Assembly (NCBI RefSeq): GCF_963678635.1
Contig: NC_087066.1
Span: forward strand, 36,333,152-36,397,151
Length of the DNA stretch: 64,000 bases
Reading direction: 5' to 3'
Source of the DNA: Symsagittifera roscoffensis
Taxonomy: Eukaryota; Xenacoelomorpha; Acoela; Convolutidae
This document shows positions 8,575-18,178 of the stretch, piece by piece. The position numbers and the translations under genes were made by a program. Below the pieces are notes generated by a model that had not been told where the DNA came from, searched no databases, and saw only the letters and a list, made by a program, of their open reading frames with translations. The first letter of the stretch is position 1. Every line of letters begins with the position of its first letter.

Positions 8575-10590
8575 TTAGTACTCGTGTTCCTCCATCTGGC
8601 TCATTTCCTCCTCATCCGGTGCGTATCCTAGGCTCTTCATGCCTTGTTTGTATGTTGTGCAGTCAGCCACGTGGTGGTCCGCTGACCCGCAGTTCGCGCA
8701 TGATCTGCGCTTGTCCATATCATCTCTAGGTTTGTACCATGATGACCTCTGGGGTTGGCTTCCCCCCTGTGTGTTCCTGTTTTCTGAATATGAGTATTTC
8801 TTGGGCTTCATCAGCATGTATTCCCTTGATTTCTGTCTCATTTCTTCTGGGGTTGGTGCGCTGTCTTTCGACAATGTGTAGTATGTTGCTAACATTGTCC
8901 TTAAGTCATCACTTTTTACCCCATCAATGAACTTCGAGGCAATGCTGAAGTTTCTTCTGTTTGTCGACTCCTCTGGGTCACTCCTTCTTCTCAAGCTCTC
9001 GAGATCACCCAGGAACCGATCTATTGACTCGTCGTCCCTCTGCCTTCTCTTTTCAAATCGCATCATCGCTTGGTGACCCTTCATGCCTGACCCGAATCGA
9101 TTCAGTAATATCTCGAAGATCTTGTCCGCGGTGTCGCGTTCTTCTTCTTTCTTTGCGACCACACATTTTAATGCCGTGCCTTCTAAGTTGCTGAGTATGG
9201 CTGTGCATGCTTGTCTTTCATCATTTAAGTTATCTTGCTCTAGGTGTAATCTCATCACTTCCACCCAAGTGTCGATACATCCATCGGAGTCGTCTTTGAA
9301 TTCCTTTGGCTTCTTGAAAGTTTTTCTTGATTTTCCGTCCCTCCTATCGCTCGAGTCAGTGTTCCTCGTGGCGAAGGCCTCTAGAGTCCTGTTCATCATC
9401 TCCCAAGTGCTTGCCCATGTCATAGCATCCGGACCTGCGTTGCTGTTAGCTGTTGAGTCCCCCGGGCAAGTCGTTGTACTTGACGTTCCATTCTTCATGA
9501 TTGTTTTAGCAGCTGTTGGTGCTATGCTCACCGTATCCCGGGTTAAGGGCAACGGTGTCGATTGCCGTTTGCCCCTTTGTGGTTCCACAAAGTCAACTCT
9601 GGTGCCTTGCGTGCGATCCGCTGCCGGTCTTTCTTGTGAGGTAGAATTTCTCAAGATTGCATCCAATTTCGTCTGTATTGCACATGAACTTTCGGCCTGA
9701 TTCTTGCTCATTGTGTCCATTCTCTTTTCCAGGCTACCTAATTGGCTGTTTACATCATCATATCGGTTTTTCAACTGTTGCATATCTTTTTTGATGTTCT
9801 TTTCTCGTTCTTCATTGGTGGTTTCTACCTTATCTGACATCTCCTTGAGTCTCTCATCTGTCGCCTTAGCCAGGTTAAAATAACTATCCAGATACTCGTG
9901 TTTGTTGTATCTTAATTCTTTTCTTATCACTTCTCTGTCCTCTTCGCTGTGCTTCAGTTTTTTGTCGATCTGATTCAGTTTCGCCATCAAGTCACCTAGC
10001 TCAATAGTAGCCTCTTCATGGTCAGCCGTCGGTCTGTCCTCGGCCGTAGCTTCTGCTTTATTTTGTTCCTCTCTTGGATTGGCTTCTGTCGTCTTCGTGC
10101 TCACTGTCCCAAATGTTCGTGCTCTTTCAGCTTTTGGTTCTTCAGTCATGTTTTCTTTCGTTTTTATTCCGACCATCATCGCCAACCTTTCTGTAAAAGA
10201 TGTCTTTTTTACTTGAGAGTCTTCTTTCACCGTCTCTTCGGTGTTGCCTATTGCATCTTCCACATTGTCTATTGGTGAGAACTCTATGGGTTTCGGGTTT
10301 GGTTCTTCTGCATTGGGCATTGGAGTTGACTCCGTCGTCTTTTTCTCCAGTTCATCTACGCTCTGGTCTGGTGTCTCTAGGTCGATTTCGATTGTAGGCT
10401 CCACCTGTTTTTCCCTCGCATCTTCTCGCGTCTTGCTCTCGGTGCCACTCCTCGTGCTGACCATGCTAACTGAAAAGTTATTTTTTGTTTTGCTTGGGCC
10501 CCTTGATGTCGTTCCACGCAGCGACGAGTTATATTTCGTGTTTGATCCACTTGACCTTTTTTCAAGCACCGGTACCCTACTCCGTCTCAT
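8575..10590 (-). CDS. gag: Ty3/Gypsy Gag
   Basis: 671 residues from the ATG at 10590. The N-terminal 190 residues are Thr/Glu/Lys-rich and disordered, followed by a long charged coiled coil (about 190-310, repeated KxxEE patterns). The capsid-type region (about 420-590) includes FKDDSDGCIDTWVEVM, ILSNLEGTALKCV and FEILLNRFGSG, the pattern of retrotransposon gag families. A CCHC zinc knuckle, CANCGSADHHVADC, lies near residues 631-644. Gag forms the particle and binds RNA. The stop at 8575-8577 falls between this knuckle and a second in-frame knuckle, which is odd. The long N-terminal coiled coil makes this Gag larger than usual for Ty3/Gypsy. Confidence 0.92.
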   Translation of the reverse strand: MRRSRVPVLEKRSSGSNTKYNSSLRGTTSRGPSKTKNNFSVSMVSTRSGTESKTREDAREKQVEPTIEIDLETPDQSVDELEKKTTESTPMPNAEEPNPKPIEFSPIDNVEDAIGNTEETVKEDSQVKKTSFTERLAMMVGIKTKENMTEEPKAERARTFGTVSTKTTEANPREEQNKAEATAEDRPTADHEEATIELGDLMAKLNQIDKKLKHSEEDREVIRKELRYNKHEYLDSYFNLAKATDERLKEMSDKVETTNEEREKNIKKDMQQLKNRYDDVNSQLGSLEKRMDTMSKNQAESSCAIQTKLDAILRNSTSQERPAADRTQGTRVDFVEPQRGKRQSTPLPLTRDTVSIAPTAAKTIMKNGTSSTTTCPGDSTANSNAGPDAMTWASTWEMMNRTLEAFATRNTDSSDRRDGKSRKTFKKPKEFKDDSDGCIDTWVEVMRLHLEQDNLNDERQACTAILSNLEGTALKCVVAKKEEERDTADKIFEILLNRFGSGMKGHQAMMRFEKRRQRDDESIDRFLGDLESLRRRSDPEESTNRRNFSIASKFIDGVKSDDLRTMLATYYTLSKDSAPTPEEMRQKSREYMLMKPKKYSYSENRNTQGGSQPQRSSWYKPRDDMDKRRSCANCGSADHHVADCTTYKQGMKSLGYAPDEEEMSQMEEHEY

Positions 10591-10904
10591 TATTTCTATT
10601 TACAATTGCTCTTATTTACAATATTATTATATACACAATTCTATTCTAAGAATAAAAAAAAAACTTTGTGGAAACAAATTCTTAAATGAAAATATACAAC
10701 GTGATAAAAACCTTGTTCCAGTTCTCTAAAATCTTCGAGTAACTTTCTTTATTTGTGGTCCCAACCGTACCGGGTTCCAATTAGTCTTGTTCTGTCTTAA
10801 TTCTGTCTTAAAACAACCTGTTGTAATTTTACTTCAATTTTTATACTGTCCTAAGACTTCCAGTTACCGTCCCTACTCTTCTTTGTACCGTCCCAGGGTT
10901 CCTT

Positions 10905-11660
10905 CTGCTGTCCCAAGACTGTTCGGTATTGTCCCAGTACTTCGTCAGTGTCCCAAGACCCTTGTCCTGAGAGTACTATCCCAAGACTACTGTCCCAAGG
11001 CTAGTGTCCCAAGACCAGTGTCCTAAGACCTCTGTCCCAAGGCTAGTGTCCCAAGACTACTGTCCCAAGGCTAGTGTCCCAAGACTATTGTCCCAAGGCT
11101 AGTGTCCCAAGGCTAGTGTCCCAAGACTACTGTCCCAAGGCTAGTGTCCAAAGACTACTGTCCCAAGGCTACTATCCCAAGGCTAGAGTCCCAAGACTAC
11201 TGTCCCAAGACCACTGTCCCAAGACCCTTGTCCCAAGACCCTGTCCCAAGACCCCTGTCCCAAGACCACTGTACCAAGACCCTGTCCCAAGACCCTTGTC
11301 CCAAGACCACTGTCCCAAGACCACTGTCCCAAGACCCTTGTCCCAAGACCCTGTCCCAAGACCCTTGTCCCAAGACCACTGTCCCAAGACCACTGTCCCA
11401 AGACCACTGTCCCAAGACCCTGTCCCAAGACCCCTGTCCCAAGACCACTGTCCCAAGACCCTGTCCCAAGACTCTTGTCCCAAGACCACTGTCCCAAGAC
11501 CCTGTCCCAAGACCCTGTCCCAAGACCCTTGTCCCAAGACCACTGTCCCAAGACCCTGTCCCAAGACCCTTGTCCCAAGACCACTGTCCCAAGACTGTAT
11601 CAAGACTGTTCTGGTCCAACACTGTCCCAGGACTTCTTTGGCACTGTCCCAAGACTGTTG
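10905..11660. repeat. GTCCCAAGAC minisatellite (13-14 bp unit)
   Basis: Some fifty units built on TGTCCCAAGAC plus 2-4 variable bases (CAC, CC, CCT, TAC, GGCTAG). The left part (to about 11190) favours ACT/AGGCTAG variants and the right part CAC/CC variants, so the array has two sub-domains. Unit lengths of 13 and 14 alternate, which keeps long open frames on both strands; these are by-products of the repeat, not genes. The same pattern fades out at both ends (diverged units from about 10850). Confidence 0.95.
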
Positions 11661-12530
11661 ACAAGTGTCTGAGTGGTGGGACCTCTTTCTTCTTCGTTAT
11701 GGGGACTTCTTGATTCACTGTACCTTGTACCACCACTCAAGCTCTAGTAAAATTTTCCCAAAAACCCTCTCTTAAAAGCCAAATGCTGCCCCCCCCCCCC
11801 CTTTTTCTTATTTCTTTTTAATTACCTCTCTTTCAATGTTCCAAGCAACTTGAGACCAAAACCTGTGCGCAGGTATCTTGTGATCACCTGTTCGTATAAA
11901 AACTAAACACAAATCCTCACCAAAATGCAACAAAAATCCAAGCTAGAAAAAGTAATAAAAACGGAAAGATGAGCCCACCTAAAATTCAAAGGTGACAAAT
12001 GTCTACCTTCTATCGAAAAAAATGTCTGGTACCTAATTGCCACGCGTTTTCTTCCCCCCTGCTAGCGATCTTATGGGGTATCACAAAAACTGTCTATGTC
12101 CGTTCCCCCCTGCCGATCCGACCAGGGTACCTACCTTAACCTAATTCCAATTTTTGATATCCGCTTCCTATGACCAACGCGTGTAAATGACTAATGTAAC
12201 TAAATCAACGATGTCGACTAATTAGTTACTCTAATTTCTCCCCTTTTTACAATTTACAACCGCCAACCTCTAACTTAACCAGCCCCCCTTCTAACCTCCC
12301 CCCTTTTTAGCCCCCCTTCTTAAGCCTAAAATTACCTTAAGCGCCGGGTGCTAAACCTCTCAAGTGAAAACCGTAGACCTGTCTCCAGGCCTGCTCAAGT
12401 AAAAACGTTCCTCAAAACCGGGGGATATCGCTTATCCAATTTTACACTTTTTTCCTATAATGTAATATGAATTTTAACGATACCCGTTCTGCCCAACTTG
12501 AGAACTCGAGAACTGCCAAATCCTTCTTGA

Positions 12531-12720
12531 GTACTTTCCCACTCGACTGGTCACCTCTTCCAGTCCAGTCTCCTATTGGTTCAGCTCAAGTGCTCCTGAA
12601 CCACTTTCCCACTCGACTGGTCACCTCTTCCAGTCCAGTCTCCTATTGGTTCAGCTCAAGTGCTCCTAAACCACTTTCCCACTCGGCTGGTCACCTCTTC
12701 CAGTCAAGTTTCCTTGTTGT
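12531..12720. repeat. 70-bp tandem repeat, about 2.7 copies
   Basis: Units start near 12531, 12601 and 12671 with the shared string TTTCCCACTCGACTGGTCAC; the first two copies are nearly identical and the third diverges after 45 bases. Each complete unit holds a GCTCAAGTGCTCCT segment. Confidence 0.9.
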
Positions 12721-13050
12721 CCAGCTAAGTTCCAAGCTATCTAAAAACCCTTGACAACGCCCCACACTCGGGCACTTTATTGAGGTTGCTGGGTTAAATT
12801 GCTAGGTTGATCGAAACGATCGAACTTGTAAAACAGTATGGGTATACTATTTAATTAATATAAAGGTTTGATCCAACTAATCTGGTGTCAAAGTCACTGT
12901 CTTTTTTCGTTTTATGGTTTTTGTTCCTTTTTCTATTCTTTTTTGGTTTTTGTTTTGCTTTTTGTCTTTTTGCTCGTGTTTTTGTCCCCCTAGTTGCCCC
13001 CCTTTACTCGGTTAGCTAAGCCTCATTCGGAGAGCGTACCAGGAAGTTTT

Positions 13051-13896
13051 CTCGAGTTTTCTTAAAAAGCTATCACGGTACAACCGGAAGGTTTGCACAT
13101 TCCTGTCGAACCGCACCGCCGGTACTCTAGAATGGGCATTCAGCCCGAAGCTGTCTCAAGTGGGTTCGACTCTGTAGTCTTGATGTCGTAAACACCCAGG
13201 AGCGCCATAAAAACACTACGTAACATTCGTCTACTGCAGTCACACATGAGGCTTAAGAAAAATAGGCCCTATAACTATTGGCTCAAGAGTCAGGGACACT
13301 ATCTCTTGTGTTTTTCTACCTCAAATCAGTCGGAGCCAATTCGGTTCGTTTGTGACATGAGACTACGACTCGTTACAGCTTAAAGGCTACTACTAAAATA
13401 TCCCCCCACTCTAGAATTAAGAACGTCCTCATACTTAGGTCTCTAGATACCCAAAATACATGAACGCCGTTAAAAACCGGGTTGGAACAATCCGTTAAGT
13501 TACTTTTCATTAGACAGTGAAACTTTGATCCATTTCAGATGGATCAACCTAAAACTCGCCTTACCTCAACATATTAATCATAAAACACACTCTAGAAATT
13601 TAAATTTGTACTCACATTGTAGCACGCTCAAGAACTGGGAGTAATCAAGTCGGTAATCAACTCGAGAATCAAATAATGTAATTAAAATGAGTTTAATGTT
13701 TGTCAGTTTTAACAACAAGAACAAGTTCGTACTCTAGACTATAGTTTCTCGTGAACCATTGGGACACTCAAGCTGTCCACCTTTCCACCGAAGGTTCACT
13801 CTAGTCCAGTTTAGAATAATACTCCAGTCAAGTCACACTAATCCAGTTCGTGGGAATACGCTTCTCTCTGTTTCGAATGGGACAGCTCTACTCTAG
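13051..13896. other. CTCNAG-rich stretch
   Basis: By eye I count 13 plus-strand CTCNAG hexamers (N = A, G or T, never C) at 13051, 13125, 13155, 13282, 13409, 13441, 13589, 13627, 13661, 13732, 13767, 13799 and 13891. About one would be expected by chance. No coding explanation is visible. It may be a bound motif in the LTR or leader of the Gypsy element. Confidence 0.45.
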
Positions 13897-14349
13897 GTTA
13901 TTGCTGTGACGGAAATTGCAAATAGCAATTTCCTACCGATTTTTCTTGCAACTTTCCCGCGATTGTCACTCGATTGTTCTGACTTCTCTTTTCTGATTTT
14001 CAGTTATCGCGAGAAAATCGTGCATGACGGGTTCCATTCGAAATTTTGAAAAATTAAATTTCACTCCAAGATTAAGTGTTTTTTGCTTCTCTCAAGGTCA
14101 AACTTCCAAATATGACCGACTGGCACACCATTTTGATCCAATTTTTGCTTTATTCTAATTTTATACAGGGCTACTGCGCTCGTGTCAAGTATTTTTAAGA
14201 GCTTTCAGCAAGGATTGAAACAAGGCCAATTTGATAAACAATTTTTGTGGATTTCTCAAAGTCTACCTAACCACTTGGAATAGACCAAAAATTAAGACCA
14301 AAAGTTAAGACCAAAAATTAAGACCTTAAAAGTTTATCCAAATATTTTA

Positions 14350-14688
14350 AGGAGCAGGGAGCTGACATTAAAATTATAGTATATGTTTAAACATGACTAA
14401 AAATTGCAATTTTTGAAAAAATAAACTGACATGTCAGTTTGGATAAAACATCAAATCGAAAAATTATGACTCAAGTAACAAAAAAGTATGGAAATTGTCA
14501 TAATCGATGAAATAATGATTACGTAATAACAGATGTAAGAATGTGATTGGTTAAAAATTTCTAACATGTTCTTTTTGAATTTCATACATGATCTTTGATC
14601 ATTTTGTTGTAAATAAAAAATTTTATATCCTGACGATGCACAAAATGTGCGAAAACGTTCGAATTAACAATTTTAAAAAATTTTTATT
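14350..14688 (+). repeat. Upstream PLE pseudo-LTR
   Basis: 339 bp, matching 18149-18487 at a constant offset of 3799 with four substitutions noticed. It starts with AGGAGCAGGGAGCTGAC, a remnant of an ORF 3' end, and finishes in an A/T run after the ribozyme-like core. Confidence 0.95.
14630..14658 (+). ncRNA. Hammerhead-ribozyme-like core in upstream pseudo-LTR
   Basis: CTGACGA (14630-14636), a GCAC/GTGC stem with an AAAAT loop, then GAAA (14651-14654) and ACGT. This is the conserved CUGANGA-stem II-GAAA arrangement reported for PLE pseudo-LTRs. Stems I and III are weak and AT-rich here, so cleavage is unproven. Confidence 0.55.
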
Positions 14689-15059
14689 CTACTTTTTGTT
14701 AAATTTTGAAAAAAAAATAACCTCGGCGAAGAGTGAATGATAGATTAAAAAGTTTGTTGCAAAAATACAAACAAAAAATTTTTAGATCATTTTTATTTTT
14801 CTCAGAATAGTCTTAATTTTTATTTTTTCTTTTCTCATCTTAACAATGAGTTTTCTTACATTTGAGTTAAAATGGCATGGGTTGTAGCTGCAAGCTCTCT
14901 ATTTCATAGCTTGAATACCTTACGACCAGCAGAGAAAGCGGAACTGGACGAACTGGTATACGCTGAATCGGGATCATCGCTGAATCCTCATACCGTGAGG
15001 AAGAGACAAAATTTACAGACTCTTCTGGAAGAGCATCCTCTGGTGGACAAGGAGACGTA

Positions 15060-15493
15060 TTGAATAACAGTTTGTCGAAACACCGAACCAATGCCAACAC
15101 GCTTTATCCTCTGGACGATTTAATTTCGTATTTGCAATCAAAGCGACATCGGTTTAAGGCGATTATATATTGCAGAAGAACCAGAACGACAGATATCTTT
15201 GATTCTCTGATGCGTACAGGGATCTTGATAGTCCCAACAACGAAATTGATCTCGAGAGGCAAGAGGCAGGATCCCGCTTTGGTGAGACAATACCTGGAAG
15301 TTCATCAATCGAGCGAACTTGAGTTGAAGTCATTGCGAGTTGTGCTGACACATAGAGAGAACTTGCCCGGGATATTCTCAAAGATAAGAGCGCGGACTCA
15401 GAAACCATCACAAGGACGACGCAAGGCGAAGGCACGCAGAGAGGAAACAACGACTGACGTCTCTCTACCATCGGCTGAAAGGGTGCGGATTGG
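15060..15493 (+). CDS. Possible 5' exon of the PLE ORF
   Basis: An open frame (no ATG at its start; TTG at 15060, open back to 14966) encoding a basic region ending in the Arg/Lys-rich string RRKAKARREETTTD. It ends at a GTAAGT donor (15494); joining to an AG at 15560-15561 keeps the frame into the conserved PLE N-terminal region. A separate short ORF (14872-15063) precedes it in another frame. I do not recognise a domain. It may be the N-terminal extension of the element protein or unrelated captured sequence. Confidence 0.4.
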
Positions 15494-15561
15494 GTAAGTG
15501 AATCTACTGTGTGAATTATCCTGCTGAGAGCCGCATGAGTTTAAGTGCTCGTGGCCTGCAG
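15494..15561 (+). other. Candidate 68-bp GT-AG intron in the PLE ORF
   Basis: Donor GTAAGT at 15494, acceptor CCTGCAG ending at 15561. Both reading frames close inside the interval, and splicing would join them in phase. Confidence 0.5.
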
Positions 15562-15904
15562 GATAATGACAGCCGTAGTTTTGCCCCCACCGATGCTGAG
15601 ATGGATACTCAGGAAAAAACAAACTTGGAAATTAGTTTTGAATTACCTGAAGTATTCAAATAAATTAAACAACAATTTCCATCGATTGAAGTTTTTACGG
15701 AAATGTCAAAGCAATGACATAATACCAGATTTTTTGAGATTTCGGGTGCCAGAAAATGGGGTTTTTTTGGACCAAGCGGTGCATAGCTTTCATTTAAAAC
15801 TCCTAAGAACAGAGATAAATCAGGCAAGGTCAGAAGAGAAGAAGATAGACGATGATCTAGCTAAGGCAAGAGAGGTAGTGCGGAGAGGGATAGATAAACA
15901 ATAG
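15562..15904 (+). CDS. PLE N-terminal coding segment ending at an in-frame TAG
   Basis: About 113 codons in the same frame as the main PLE ORF. It contains the N-terminal pattern of PLE reverse transcriptases: FLRKCQSNDIIPDFLRFRVP followed by FHLKLLRTEI and a charged helix. It stops at CAA TAG (15902-15904), after which the frame is open again without a break to 18178. The TAG is therefore either a nonsense mutation or a read-through stop; mutation is simpler. Confidence 0.65.
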
Positions 15905-16018
15905 TGGCCCTCAATAGCATTTCATCTAAAGCTCCAGGCTAGAATTGCTATCCATGACATCAAGGATAGACATGAAAAGAAGTTAAAAAAGCTAGCAGAG
16001 CGGCAGGACAGACCGTTA

Positions 16019-18178
16019 ATGAAAGTGAATGACAAATCGGTCAGAGCACTAGATGGCATTGAGCTACCCAAGTGGGTTCATGAAGTGTTAGGTTTTGGCC
16101 CAAAGCACCCGGTGAGGGATCGTTTCAATGAACTTCACTTTCTTGCGGACATTGATAATTTTTTATCTGAGCTTAAATCGCAAAAGGTACCAGGTGAAAA
16201 ATTATGTGAAATTGAAGCTGCTGCAAAATCATACGCTAAACGTGTGCGGCAAACACCGTCGGATAGAGGGATTGAGAAAGCCAGGAAGTATTTGAAGGAC
16301 AATGGTCTCTTGGCAGTCCCATTCGATAAAGGTGTTGGCTTCTGTGTAATGAAGAAAACGACATATGAGGCTAAACTAACTGAGCTGCTGCAATCGCAAC
16401 AATTTAGCGAAAAACCAGGTTTAACTGATAGTGTTGTTATGAAAATTGAGAAAGACATCAACAAAGAACTGTTGGCCATTAAAAAGAAAGATGAGATCGA
16501 TGAGGCACTGTATAGTAGGCTTAGGTCCACGGGAGGGCAGCCAGCTCGATTATATGGATTGGCTAAAGTACATAAGAAAGGAACCCCTCTCCATCCCGTA
16601 CTGTCACTGCCAGGGAGCTCATATGAATATCTAAATAAAACTTTGGCCAAATTTTTTGACAACATTGAGGGGGCAAACATTGAGACAAACACACAAATGG
16701 CTCGGGAGATCATAGAGAACATAGATCTAGACTATAATGAGAGTATTATCTCCCTGGATGTCAAAAGTTTGTACACTAATGTCCCACTAAAGGAGGCAAT
16801 AGATATAGCACTGAGGAAACTGTACAAACAAACTAGTCCTCCTAAACTGGCACGCGGAACTATGAAGAAATTGTTGAACATGGCTTTAAGTAAGGTGCAC
16901 TTCAAATGCAATGGTTTATGGTACGTACAAAAGGATGGGTTGGCAATGAGTGCATCCCTTGCTGTCAATATTGCCAATTTATGGCTAAAGGAGTACGAAT
17001 ATGCATTAATGAAGGAAGTACCTGCGTTGACACAGCTAAATGAAAACCGGAATGGCCTATGCCCTGATTGCGAGCGGAGGGTAACATACAGAAGTAAGGG
17101 GATCGAATGCGAAGCTTGTTTAAATTGGTACCATTTAAAGTGTAGTAATGTATCCGATAAAGAATATGAGCAAATCTCAGAAATGGTTTGGTATTGTAAG
17201 AGATGTAAAGAGCAGCGAGATCAAAAAAAACCAACAGAAAATGTCAAAGCGTTCCTAAGATATGTAGATGATATAGTGAGGACGGTAAAGGGGGATCCAG
17301 ATATAGTGTTAAAAGCAGCTAATGAGCTCCACCCCAACTTACAATTCACTATCGAAAATCCGGATTCGAACGGAGACTTAGCCTTTCTAGATTTGAACAT
17401 TAATGTGGACTCACGAAAAAAGGTAACATGTGGATGGTATCAAAAACCAACGGATACTGGGACTATCCTTAACTTCAGAAGCTGCGCTCCATTGCAATAT
17501 AAACGCAATGTAGTTGAGGGTACTGTTCATCGGATTTTTAGAAGTACATCAACATGGGAAAACTTTGACAAGGCAATGAAGATTAATGAAGAACAATGGG
17601 TGGATAATCAATACCCTGAAAAATGGTCAGATGGTGTCGTATTAAGAACGTTGAATAAGATCATCGACCGAAAAACTGACACACGAACAACGGTAACATC
17701 AGTCAAGGAAGACCCTTTAAAGGTCAGTGCACCCATTATAACATTACAATACCGGGGTAATGCATCGGAGTGGTTTGCTGCCAAACTGCGTCAAAACGCC
17801 GGAGCCCAAGTGATATTTACTACGAGAAAGCTCAAGACTTGCCTACCGTCCCTTAAATCTCCCTTTGCGAAAGATTTGAAATCCAGAGTGGTCTACAAGC
17901 TCACATGTAGTGGATGTAATTCCACCTATGTTGGACAAACGGTCCGGCATTTGACCACGCGGATTGAAGAGCATCACAAGGAAGATTCGCCAGTAGGGCA
18001 ACATTTGAGAGAATGTGACAGGGATGGTAAGAGCGCTGAGCTTAAGTCTGAGATTATAGATCAATCAAGTAACATACAGAAACTCCTCACTCTGGAGGCC
18101 TTACATATTTGGAAAGAACGCCCCAGAATTAACACGCGCGAGGAGTTCAGGAGCAGGGAGCTGACATTAAAATTATAG
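16019..18178 (+). CDS. PLE reverse transcriptase with internal PHD finger and C-terminal GIY-YIG endonuclease
   Basis: 719 residues from the ATG at 16019 (frame open upstream to 15905). PLE RT blocks: YLKDNGLLAVPFDKG (DKTG-like box), RLYGLAKVHKKGTP, SLDVKSLYTNVPL, GLAMSASLAVNIANL, YVDD at 415-418, LAFLDLNI and the GWYQKPTDTGTIL block. Between the GLAMSASLA block and YVDD lies an extra 60-70 residues with a PHD-type C4HC3 finger: CPDC starting at 348, ECEAC, WYH, LKC and WYCKRC ending at 396. The C-terminus (about 624-719) is a GIY-YIG nuclease: VYKLTCSGC, TYVGQT, TTRIEEH and LLTLEALH. The protein copies element RNA primed at an endonuclease nick. The PHD insertion could tether it to histone tails; that role is inferred. 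Confidence 0.92.
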   Translation: MKVNDKSVRALDGIELPKWVHEVLGFGPKHPVRDRFNELHFLADIDNFLSELKSQKVPGEKLCEIEAAAKSYAKRVRQTPSDRGIEKARKYLKDNGLLAVPFDKGVGFCVMKKTTYEAKLTELLQSQQFSEKPGLTDSVVMKIEKDINKELLAIKKKDEIDEALYSRLRSTGGQPARLYGLAKVHKKGTPLHPVLSLPGSSYEYLNKTLAKFFDNIEGANIETNTQMAREIIENIDLDYNESIISLDVKSLYTNVPLKEAIDIALRKLYKQTSPPKLARGTMKKLLNMALSKVHFKCNGLWYVQKDGLAMSASLAVNIANLWLKEYEYALMKEVPALTQLNENRNGLCPDCERRVTYRSKGIECEACLNWYHLKCSNVSDKEYEQISEMVWYCKRCKEQRDQKKPTENVKAFLRYVDDIVRTVKGDPDIVLKAANELHPNLQFTIENPDSNGDLAFLDLNINVDSRKKVTCGWYQKPTDTGTILNFRSCAPLQYKRNVVEGTVHRIFRSTSTWENFDKAMKINEEQWVDNQYPEKWSDGVVLRTLNKIIDRKTDTRTTVTSVKEDPLKVSAPIITLQYRGNASEWFAAKLRQNAGAQVIFTTRKLKTCLPSLKSPFAKDLKSRVVYKLTCSGCNSTYVGQTVRHLTTRIEEHHKEDSPVGQHLRECDRDGKSAELKSEIIDQSSNIQKLLTLEALHIWKERPRINTREEFRSRELTLKL

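Larger units (their letters stand above)
1..10620 (-). mobile_element. Large Ty3/Gypsy LTR retrotransposon, left end outside window
   Basis: In minus-strand order: gag (10590-8575), protease region (8574-6811), RT/RNase H/integrase (6866-2505), a macro-domain-like ORF (2572-1784) and an accessory coiled-coil/SGNH ORF (1263 to the window edge). Relatives that I recall from coral genomes read gag through pol without interruption, so the frame breaks here look like lesions rather than programmed signals; this was not checked against a database. The element is visibly GC-richer than the rest of the window, which suggests a recent arrival. The LTR pair cannot be defined because the left LTR lies outside the window. 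The right boundary is somewhere between 10.6 and 14.35 kb. Confidence 0.9.
10621..14349. other. Non-coding leader/LTR-like region upstream of gag
   Basis: No supportable gene. It lies on the 5' side of the minus-strand Gypsy element and probably includes its leader and 5' LTR, but with only one end in view I cannot place LTR borders or a primer-binding site. Contents: a 13-14-bp minisatellite (about 10905-11660), a C12 run near 11785, a 70-bp tandem repeat (12531-12720) and a CTCNAG-rich stretch (13051-13896). The last 300 bases are AT-rich and belong to the flank of the Penelope-like element. Confidence 0.5.

Noticed and set aside
10740-10790. Primer-binding site of the left Gypsy element (TGGAACCCGG on the minus strand near 10770)
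   Set aside because: Cannot be confirmed without a defined LTR end; no TG/CA border beside it.
10905-11660. CRISPR-like array
   Set aside because: Eukaryotic context, units of 13-14 bp with no unique spacers; a minisatellite.
11074-11736. Long overlapping ORFs on both strands with PRPLSQDHCPKT-type repeats
   Set aside because: They are translations of the 13/14-bp minisatellite; every frame lacking a stop in the unit stays open.
14872-15063. 63-codon ORF as the start of the PLE protein
   Set aside because: It is in a different frame from the next coding part and no splice pair restores phase.
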